Shown piece after piece: positions 59,201-64,000 of a DNA stretch of 64,000 bases. Position 1 is the first letter of the stretch, and each line of letters starts with the position of its first letter. Position numbers and translations under genes: made by a program. The notes under the pieces were generated by a model. That model saw only the letters and a list, made by a program, of their open reading frames with translations, ran no database searches and had not been told where the DNA came from. The stretch spans positions 1-64,000 of the forward strand of contig DATLGO010000031.1 of the NCBI GenBank assembly GCA_035540375.1, in the 5' to 3' direction. Source of the stretch: Candidatus Thermoplasmatota archaeon. Its GTDB lineage: Archaea; Thermoplasmatota; SW-10-69-26; JACQPN01; JAJPHT01.

Positions 59201-59302
59201 TTCGCCGTCGCCGTCCTCGGCCTCGCGGCGCTCGCCGCGCGCGGCCCGGCGCGCCGGGCCGCGGCCCTCGCCCCCGCGATGGCCGTGAGGCACACGGAAT
59301 GA
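56231..59302 (+). CDS. ABC transporter permease, FtsX/MacB family, large
   Basis: 1023 residues, TTG start overlapping the ATPase stop. Two FtsX domains: the first near 370-520 (GFLLVMGGFTLVAGILLAFAL, SRRAELGIGRALGLTRGNV), the second near 880-1010 (ESFLALGLFVGLAATGFLA, HERGREIGTLRALGFEERDV). Each R-x-x-E-x-G-x-x-R-A-L-G motif is the coupling segment to the ATPase. A large extracellular domain lies between the first helix and residue 360, and a further helix cluster at about 540-660. The fused two-FtsX layout is common in archaeal and Gram-positive MacB-like exporters. Confidence 0.9.
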   Translation: MKGLRKLPMLGRLARRYALGHRKQTARAVLGLVVVTVVLVGGLGMGESMTASLKRATESVYGPVDIVAEGWAPAGRDAVAEALSDPALARYGFAGAPSLATRAIAAHPAAGLAEGTAMIRGAEAGEARALGPLVDREGRAVAEPRAGQVVLSETLAKRLGATHGSKLRFYAAPPGYDFEPRVDRENLTGVAGLPQSLGAQHMVEVRKDAVLLAVGVGWTGAPGTTVTISARDPSGRVHANASAASQTELVIAGDIAPGTWVITVTATNPTPYIGGRAVAYIPSDLFSRSLVLDATVSGIAEDGGRVGPPGPPVALVPLADLQAAVQSDDVVTHVLARAPVDPARAAIALETALEKKHANFRASAAKLDSLERAEMAGTGIAGFLLVMGGFTLVAGILLAFALFSALVESRRAELGIGRALGLTRGNVSLAMTLEGAIYAGAAALVGLAVGVALVAGLLAGLTAAFESEGAPRLVLSIAPTTLGLAFVVGTLIPLVTIGVASLRFARLDPARAIRGIPEDPRARRRSGLAGAIALALPGAAMALSDPWHLAGVPLLAFAAALGLSAFRLGWLGLAVALAGMAWTLQSLYSFDDWTGRGMLDPMVTMLRGAILAVGLAATAVVSRRPLESLARLVSRGKRRRASFIALRYLVAKRGSAGLTMSMIALVTLVVTVMGTLFLLFGGTIMADQGGYDIVGETMPGTLIPEANPPAAVARDVEAFVIVASHQSLTGIPIMGANDDGVNVDRFVGVTAAFAATQRFELVDRSPLYATDEAAWRAVADGRAIILHAYLPLEDFGGSRRVTLDPGGTPREVEIAGWLGETWYDGAVLVADSWVREQGFMLSTRAYVRTADGADSGTVARALTAHYAERGLVFTSLEEEGRRMAAGMQAFVLVLESFLALGLFVGLAATGFLASRAVHERGREIGTLRALGFEERDVSRAFMMESLLVALGGLLSGLVVGIVVAHSVWWREIREEAGGGPFEMPIPIIAGFAVAVLGLAALAARGPARRAAALAPAMAVRHTE

Positions 59303-59345
59303 CGGGTCCGAAAAGGTCATCTCCGCCCGGCCCCTCGCACTCCGC

Positions 59346-60494
59346 GTGCGCATCCTGATGGTGTGGCCCAACCTGGAGACGACGAACGCCTGCGGCGTGC
59401 GCGGGCTCGCGTTCCTCCGGGCCTGGCGCGAGGAGGGCGCCGACGTCGCCATCATCGCGCATCCGCCGACGGGCGGGGGCGCGATTCCCGCGGAAGCGGA
59501 CGCGCGCGTGGTTCGCCTCTTCCACGACAAGGCCGACCTCTGGCGCCTCCCCTGGAGCGACGCGCGACTGGACCGCGAGATCCGACGCCACAAGCCGGAT
59601 GTCGTCGTCGCCTCGACGCCCGCCGTCACGGTGGGTTGGCAGGCCGCGCGCGCGGCGGCGCGAGCGCGCGTGCCGTTCGTCGCGGACGTGCGCGATCTCA
59701 GCGTCGAGGGGCTGAGAGCGGCGAACGGCGATCGGCTCGCATACAGGCTCCTCGACCGGATGGAGCGAGAGGTCTTCGCGCGGGCCGCCGCCGTGACGCC
59801 CGTGAGCGACATCATGGGCGACGACCTCGTCTCCCGCTACGGGGTCCCGCGCGGGAAGATCCACGTGGTTCCGAACGGCCACACGTTCGGCGACGCGGAG
59901 CCGTCGAACGTCGCGAAGGACATCGACGCCATTCTCGTGGACACGGACCTCGACGCGAGCCGCCGGCCGCTCGAGGTCGTGGACGCCTACGCGCGGGTGA
60001 AGCGGGAGAAGCCCGACGCGGTCTTCGCGTTCCTCGGCTGGCGCGACGACCTCCCGATGTCGGGCCCCGTGAAGGCGAAGATTGCGGCCCTCGGTCTCGC
60101 CGGATCGGTGCGACTTCTGCCACGCGTCGAGCGCGCCGAGGTCCGCGCGACGCTCGAGCGGAGCCGGGTCGGCATCCTGTCGCTCGCGAACCATCCCGCC
60201 TACAGGAGCGCCGTCGGCGCAAAGACCTATGAGTATCTCGCGCTGGGCCTTCCCGTGTGCGTCCTCGGCCTGCCCGGCGACTCCGAGGCGCGCCGCCTCG
60301 TCGAGGGCGCGGGGGTGGGCCTCTTCGCCTCCGATCCGGACGCGTTCGCGGACCATTTGACGAAGCTTATCGCGAACGACGCTTACCGCGAGCGCCTCGG
60401 CCGCAAGGCGCGGGAGGTCGCGAAGGCGTTCGACCGCGGGTCGCTCGCGCGGCGCGCGCTCGTCGAGGCGATCGCCCCGCTCGCGCGCCGTTAG
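59346..60494 (+). CDS. Glycosyltransferase, family 4
   Basis: 382 residues, GTG start. GT-B fold: N-terminal Rossmann domain (ILMVWPNLETTNACGVRGLAFLRAW), then PDVVVASTPAVTVGW, VSDIMGDDLVSRYGV, KIHVVPNGH and the C-terminal nucleotide-sugar region with KTYEYLALGLPVCVLG (the E-x-x-A-x-G-x-P-V motif). Adds a sugar to lipid-linked or surface glycans in the cytosol. Separate from the GT2 and GT39-like genes, but the three together suggest active protein or lipid glycosylation. Its stop shares a TTAG with the convergent gene. Confidence 0.88.
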   Translation: MRILMVWPNLETTNACGVRGLAFLRAWREEGADVAIIAHPPTGGGAIPAEADARVVRLFHDKADLWRLPWSDARLDREIRRHKPDVVVASTPAVTVGWQAARAAARARVPFVADVRDLSVEGLRAANGDRLAYRLLDRMEREVFARAAAVTPVSDIMGDDLVSRYGVPRGKIHVVPNGHTFGDAEPSNVAKDIDAILVDTDLDASRRPLEVVDAYARVKREKPDAVFAFLGWRDDLPMSGPVKAKIAALGLAGSVRLLPRVERAEVRATLERSRVGILSLANHPAYRSAVGAKTYEYLALGLPVCVLGLPGDSEARRLVEGAGVGLFASDPDAFADHLTKLIANDAYRERLGRKAREVAKAFDRGSLARRALVEAIAPLARR

Positions 60495-61009
60495 AGCGTG
60501 GCGAGCAGGTCGCGCCACGCCGCCTCGTCCGTTGTCGTCTCGTCGCGATACGCGATGCGTCCTTCGGAGTCGACGACGAGGTTCCAATCGAGCGCGACCG
60601 CCCCGTACGTCCGCGTGACGGCGTCGGGCGCGTAGCCGAGGTATACCTCGCCAAACCCGTGCCGTTCGGCATAGTCGCGCATCCAGTCGGGCGGGTCGCG
60701 CGGGCTCGCGTCGAAGAGGAGCAGCACGAGCGACGCGCCCCCGTCGGGGGTCGCGCGGGCCGCGGCCTGGAGCGCGCGCGACTCGCCCTCGCAGGTCGCG
60801 CACGACTGGCTCATCAGATCCACGATGACCGTGCGCCCGCGGAAGTCGCTCAAGTTGTGGTCGCGCCCGTCGAAGGCCGTGAACGTGAAATCGGTTGCCG
60901 TCACCCGCTTTGCGGCGGGGATGACGCGCGGCCCGTCCCCGGCCTCGAGGCACCCCGCGAAGGCTGTCGCGAGGAGGGCGACTCCGAGGACCGCCGCGGC
61001 ACGGCGCAT
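60491..61009 (-). CDS. Thioredoxin-like lipoprotein (TlpA/Redoxin type)
   Basis: 172 residues. Lipoprotein signal with Cys20 (AFAGC), then a redoxin domain: VTATDFTFTAFDGRDHNLSDFRGRTVIVDLMSQSCATCEGE, with the redox pair Cys70-x-x-Cys73. The rest (SLVLLLFDASPRDPP...WNLVVDSEGRIAYRDETT) is the thioredoxin fold with the usual VDSEGRI strand. It sits outside the membrane and probably reduces or repairs disulphides or acts as a peroxidase. TATA box 27 bases upstream. Confidence 0.88.
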   Translation of the reverse strand: MRRAAAVLGVALLATAFAGCLEAGDGPRVIPAAKRVTATDFTFTAFDGRDHNLSDFRGRTVIVDLMSQSCATCEGESRALQAAARATPDGGASLVLLLFDASPRDPPDWMRDYAERHGFGEVYLGYAPDAVTRTYGAVALDWNLVVDSEGRIAYRDETTTDEAAWRDLLATL

Positions 61010-61030
61010 GCGCCCGACTAGTCCTTACCC

Positions 61031-61040
61031 GTGATAAAGC
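61031..61040 (-). promoter_or_regulatory. TATA box for the thioredoxin-like gene
   Basis: Minus-strand GCTTTATCAC, centred 27 bases before the ATG at 61009, giving a leaderless mRNA. Confidence 0.6.
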
Positions 61041-61208
61041 GCGCGGGCGGACCCGGACCGGGGTTGGGAGGGCGACCGGGACCCAAGGCGTGCCCGGAGG
61101 GTCGTGGATGGGACGCAGGCCGCGGAGGCCCGATCCGTTCAAGTGCCAGGGGCGCTTTCGCCTCCCTCAGAGGGCGCCCCGGGCGTCCCCTCCCTTGAGG
61201 TTCATGCG

Positions 61209-61760
61209 ATGAATCGCGACACTGTGATCGGCATCGTGGGCGCGGCGGTCTTGATCGTGGCGATGGTCGGCGTCTTCGTGTATGAGCGCGACCGCGCGGC
61301 GGCGCTCCTCGACGACGGGGACGGCGGGAACCTCGAAATCGCCTCGTTGGCGGGACCGGAAGCCCAGGGCGTCGTGAAGCTCGGGCAATCGATGGAGGGG
61401 AAGCTGAACGTCACCACGCACAACCTCACGAAGATCGACTTCACGCTCGCGTGGAAGGCGGCCCAGGGGAAGGACACGCTCGCCCTCACGGTGACGCCGC
61501 CGCCCGGCGTCGCGACCAACAGCACGCTCACGATGGTTTCCGACTCGGGGACGATCGTCCTCACGGTCGACCTCGCGAACCCGAAGCCCGCGCGCGACCA
61601 CGTCACGACCGGCGCGGGCGAATGGGGCTTCAAGGTCGAGTTCAAGAAGGCGACGGGCGTCGCCCCCGACCCCGTGCCGGTGGGCAAGGATGAGAGCGTC
61701 GGCTTCACGCTCGCGACGCAGCTTGCGGCGTGGAAGCCGGCGCCCCCGAAGTCGGCGTGA
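61209..61760 (+). CDS. Membrane-anchored beta-domain protein, unknown function
   Basis: 183 residues. One N-terminal membrane helix (VIGIVGAAVLIVAMVGVFVY) anchors an outside domain of about 150 residues, rich in Thr, Val and Lys with an Ig-like or CARDB-like strand pattern (LNVTTHNLTKIDFTLAW; STLTMVSDSGTIVLTVDL; AGEWGFKVEF). Start placed at the ATG before the helix; upstream frame is not gene-like. No family name can be given. Confidence 0.6.
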   Translation: MNRDTVIGIVGAAVLIVAMVGVFVYERDRAAALLDDGDGGNLEIASLAGPEAQGVVKLGQSMEGKLNVTTHNLTKIDFTLAWKAAQGKDTLALTVTPPPGVATNSTLTMVSDSGTIVLTVDLANPKPARDHVTTGAGEWGFKVEFKKATGVAPDPVPVGKDESVGFTLATQLAAWKPAPPKSA

Positions 61761-61768
61761 TCCTCGGG

Positions 61769-61858
61769 CCCCCCGCGCGCGCCCGCGCGGACGGGACGCC
61801 TCCCCGAGGGCCTCCCACGCCCTCTGATGCCCCCCGCGCGCGCCCGCGCGGACGGGAC
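61769..61858. repeat. Direct repeat of 29 bases, period 61
   Basis: The unit beginning CCCCCCGCGCGCGCCCG and ending GGACGGGAC occurs exactly at 61769-61797 and 61830-61858. The 61-base period suggests local duplication. It lies in the 257-base gap between 61760 and 62018, which holds no gene that I can support. Confidence 0.75.
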
Positions 61859-62017
61859 CCTGATTCGAGGTTGCCGCGCCTCGGCCGTCCCGCCCGCGGG
61901 CCGCGGGCGATCCCGCGTCTCGCCGTGCTGGAGAACGGCGAGCCGGGACCTTGACGCGGGGGACGCCTCGCGCGCGGGAGACGCATGGCGCGCCCCCCGT
62001 CCGAGCCTTCTTCGAGC

Positions 62018-62881
62018 TCAGGGATTGGCGCACGGAGCCTGGCTGTAGGCTGCGGGACCCATGTGCACGTATTGACCGCCGGTGAGCCACTCGCTCGCGG
62101 GTCGACCGAGCGGCTTCGCGAACGTGCCCTCGAGGCCCCGGACGTTGAGGTTGCTCACGCAGTGGACCTGGTTGGGGTTCTCCTGGTAGGACATGATGTC
62201 CTCCTTGGGGTAGTTCTTCGCGCTGAAGTCCAGCGCGTCCCCCACATGGCCGAGTCCGAGGCAGTGGCCGAACTCGTGCGCGTTCAAGTCGTACATGCTG
62301 CGCTGCGCGCCTCCGACGAGGAGCCAGTTCATGTCCAAGACCAGGCACACGTTCTCCGTGTCGCGCTCGCAGTCGATGATGGCCGACGCCCAGCTCGAAC
62401 CCGGGTGCTGGTGGAAGATGTCGGGAACGGTGAGGATCCCGGTCGGGACGATGGGCGGGAGACGGTCGAGCCACCATTCGATCTCCCCGCACACGAGATT
62501 GTCGCTGCCGGCGCCGATGCCGAAGAGGACGAACGGAACGAGCTCGCCCGCGACCACGATGATCTCGGGGTCCTCCAGGACCTCCTGCGGGATCGGGTTG
62601 AGCCCTGCCGTGTACCGGTTGATCTCGAGCCCGTCGACGAGCCAGGGGGCGCCGAAGTGGTCGATGCCGGCCTCCCAGGCGTCGATGCTCTTCTCGATCG
62701 CCGCGAGCCGCGCGGCGCGCGCCGTGGCGACCGGGGGCACGATGATGACGTCGACGGTGGCCGTATCGACGTCGTTGAGGATGTACATGTGGTAATTGTC
62801 GTCGTTGAAGTCCGCGCCGAGGGCGGCGGGGGTGGCGACGAGGGCGATCAGGGCGAGAACGAGCGACGTCCTGGACTGCAC
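62018..62881 (-). CDS. Secreted zinc metalloprotease, metzincin type
   Basis: 287 residues, GTG start, signal peptide (LVLALIALVATPAALG). The zinc site is HEFGHCLGLGHVGD: His202, Glu203, His206 and His212 (HExxHxxGxxH). A Met-turn follows in DIMSYQ (Met230). Both are the metzincin hallmarks (matrixin/astacin/archaemetzincin-like clan). Six Cys probably form disulphides outside. Probably degrades extracellular proteins, like the subtilase at 11011. Confidence 0.88.
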   Translation of the reverse strand: MQSRTSLVLALIALVATPAALGADFNDDNYHMYILNDVDTATVDVIIVPPVATARAARLAAIEKSIDAWEAGIDHFGAPWLVDGLEINRYTAGLNPIPQEVLEDPEIIVVAGELVPFVLFGIGAGSDNLVCGEIEWWLDRLPPIVPTGILTVPDIFHQHPGSSWASAIIDCERDTENVCLVLDMNWLLVGGAQRSMYDLNAHEFGHCLGLGHVGDALDFSAKNYPKEDIMSYQENPNQVHCVSNLNVRGLEGTFAKPLGRPASEWLTGGQYVHMGPAAYSQAPCANP

Positions 62882-62944
62882 GTGAGCCTCTCCGGGGGAG
62901 GCATGCGCCGGGGGCCATTTAGACCTAGCCGCACGGTCGGGCTC

Positions 62945-63403
62945 CTAAGGGACAACGGGTCCGAATCGCTCGAGGAGCTTTGTCCGCCTGAATTCGAAGA
63001 TGGCCTCGAGGTCCGGGCGCACGAGTCGGCGTTCGAGGAACGCGCCGCCCGCGTGGGCATACGCGATGCGGTCGCGAACCCGGGTGCCGTACGCGATCGG
63101 GTCGAGGCTGTGACGGTGGATCCAGCGCAGGTACGGGCCGACGATCTGGCGGTCGACGAAGCCGCGCGGCGGATCCACCGACACGATGCGCGTCATCCAG
63201 AGGACCGGAAACCCGCGGATGCTCAGGAGATACCACAGCGACGCGCCCGGGACGATCGCGGGCGGCGGCTCGACGATGAAGCGAAACCTCAGCGCGGGCG
63301 GCGTGAGGTCCGCGAGGTTGCGAGGCGCCGAGAAGAACGCGTACGCCTCGTCGGGGTCCACGGCGAGGTCGACCTCCGTCTCGAACGTCCGCGTCCGCAT
63401 CAT
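62945..63403 (-). CDS. SRPBCC-family protein (cyclase/dehydrase-like)
   Basis: 152 residues. Strand-helix-helix start (TFETEVDLAVDPDEAYAFFSAPRNLADLTPPALRFRF), then EPPPAIVPGASLWYLLSIRGFPVLWMTRIVSVDPPRGFVDRQIVGPY and a final helix (DLEAIFEFRRTKLLERFG): the ligand-binding polyketide-cyclase/START-like fold. The ATG at 63403 gives an ATGA overlap with the ABM-domain gene upstream, so the two are co-translated. Ligand unknown. Confidence 0.8.
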   Translation of the reverse strand: MMRTRTFETEVDLAVDPDEAYAFFSAPRNLADLTPPALRFRFIVEPPPAIVPGASLWYLLSIRGFPVLWMTRIVSVDPPRGFVDRQIVGPYLRWIHRHSLDPIAYGTRVRDRIAYAHAGGAFLERRLVRPDLEAIFEFRRTKLLERFGPVVP

Positions 63404-63684
63404 CGGTCCCAGGGAACGGGATCGGACACGACGGTGATGCGCGGCTCGTCCACCACGCCTGCGCGCTGCATGACCTGACGCACGTCGGATTCGCGCATGA
63501 ACGCATCGAAGCGCTCGGGCGATTCCCACGGCAGCACGAGGATGAGGTCGTTCGGGTCGTCCTCGTTGCGGTGGACCGTGCCGCCCTTCCCTCCGAAGCG
63601 CTCGCGCGTCGGCGCGTGCGCGCGGAAGTGGGCGAGCCAGGCGTCGAAATCCTTGACGTGGTGTTCGATGATGATGCGCGTCAT
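63400..63684 (-). CDS. ABM-like (dimeric alpha/beta barrel) protein
   Basis: 94 residues with the ferredoxin-like ABM fold: strand IIIEHHVKDFDAWLAHFRAHAPTRE, then GTVHRNEDDPNDLILVLPWESPERFDAFMRESDVRQVMQRAG and a closing strand. Such small proteins act as monooxygenases or as ligand-binding dimers; no catalytic residue is assured. First gene of a two-gene unit with the SRPBCC protein. Confidence 0.75.
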   Translation of the reverse strand: MTRIIIEHHVKDFDAWLAHFRAHAPTRERFGGKGGTVHRNEDDPNDLILVLPWESPERFDAFMRESDVRQVMQRAGVVDEPRITVVSDPVPWDR

Positions 63685-63750
63685 GGGTGTCGCGACGCGC
63701 GCGGGCTGCTCAAGCGTTTTGCCCTCCGCGGCGCGCGCGTGCGGGACAAC

Positions 63751-64000
63751 TCACGGAGGCAGCGCGTCCTCGAACCCTGCGGGCATCCGCTCGTAACCCA
63801 TGCGTCTCAGGAACTCCGCGCGGCTTGGCAGGTCGTATTCCCGCGAGAGCGAGGCCACGGACGCGCCGGTCGCGTCCTTGGCTTCGACGAGGATGGCCGC
63901 CTCGCGTTCGCGCGGCGCGACGGCGCGCCCCGCGAGGATCAGGGTTTCCCCGGTCGCGACCCAGCGCTTCGCGTCGAGCGCGCTCGTGCGGGCCGGGATG
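63751..64000 (-). CDS. C-terminal part of an unidentified gene, cut by the window
   Basis: An open frame on the minus strand reads from the window edge for 82 codons to a TGA at 63751-63753. It ends in REYDLPSRAEFLRRMGYERM and PAGFEDALPP, preceded by WVATGETLILAGRAVAPRE. Composition and codon pattern are gene-like. The N-terminus lies outside the window, so no identification is attempted. Confidence 0.6.
   Translation of the reverse strand, partial: IPARTSALDAKRWVATGETLILAGRAVAPREREAAILVEAKDATGASVASLSREYDLPSRAEFLRRMGYERMPAGFEDALPP

Noticed and set aside
55823-59815. A 1330-codon minus-strand open frame over the ABC exporter genes
   Set aside because: Arg/Ala/Glu-rich shadow. The plus strand holds recognisable ATPase and FtsX domains with coupled stop and start.

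Overview
The window is a GC-rich, densely coding piece of archaeal chromosome. The archaeal call rests on three things. First, there is an archaellum/archaeal type IV pilus-type ATPase and platform proteins with class III pilin-like N-termini, a TrmB-type regulator, a COG1340-type coiled-coil protein and COG2229-type GTPase/Roadblock genes. Second, clear TATA boxes lie about 25-37 bases before start codons, many giving leaderless or nearly leaderless transcripts. Third, Shine-Dalgarno signals are nearly absent. Several acyl-CoA dehydrogenases, EtfAB, a 3-hydroxyacyl-CoA dehydrogenase and bacterial-looking metabolic genes in a euryarchaeal background suggest a GC-rich, heterotrophic Thermoplasmatota-like archaeon; this placement is inference. 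No rRNA, tRNA, CRISPR array, transposase or phage gene was seen.

Layout. Positions 1-7360 hold the end of a Y-family DNA polymerase, a lipoprotein, a DEAD-box helicase and two divergent paralogous secreted proteins with calcium-loop-like repeats. Positions 7347-10997 form an acyl-CoA dehydrogenase/EtfB/EtfA operon plus a hotdog thioesterase. Positions 11011-20052 carry a secreted subtilase, an amino-acid permease, a glycosyltransferase, an ABC-F ATPase and a pyrophosphate-type phosphofructokinase. A eukaryote/bacterial-type class I aldolase follows at 20088. Two closely related acyl-CoA dehydrogenases (21783 and 24176) each end in the same long palindrome. Positions 25456-31743 hold a Nudix hydrolase, a 3-hydroxyacyl-CoA dehydrogenase, a membrane mannosyltransferase-like enzyme and a coiled-coil protein. 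A repeat-rich intergenic stretch, two tandem small paralogues and a 1709-residue DUF11-type surface protein lead up to 38435.

The centrepiece is an eleven-gene minus-strand operon (49910 down to 39380). In transcription order it encodes: a response regulator; a Roadblock/LC7 protein; a fusion of a degenerate KaiC/RecA-like domain to an MglA/Rag-like small GTPase; an ArlH/KaiC-like ATPase; a small pilin; a large pilin-like protein; an ArlI/TadA-type ATPase; two ArlJ/TadC-type membrane proteins; a PAS histidine kinase; and a multi-span membrane protein. Nearly all junctions overlap or are 1-3 bases apart. A TrmB-like regulator is divergent to it. I read it as a pilus or archaellum-like surface machine with a built-in two-component and GTPase/Roadblock control module, comparable in logic to the MglA/MglB polarity switch of bacterial type IV pili.

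Positions 50979-64000 contain an MFS transporter, a methyltransferase, a ferritin-like/cysteine-rich copper-storage-type pair, a class II Fic protein, a second copy of a double-hairpin repeat, a MacB/FtsX-type ABC exporter, a GT4 glycosyltransferase, a thioredoxin-like lipoprotein, a secreted metzincin and small SRPBCC and ABM proteins. Convergent genes are packed so tightly that their stop codons often share one short palindrome (CTAG, TTAG or TGATCA).
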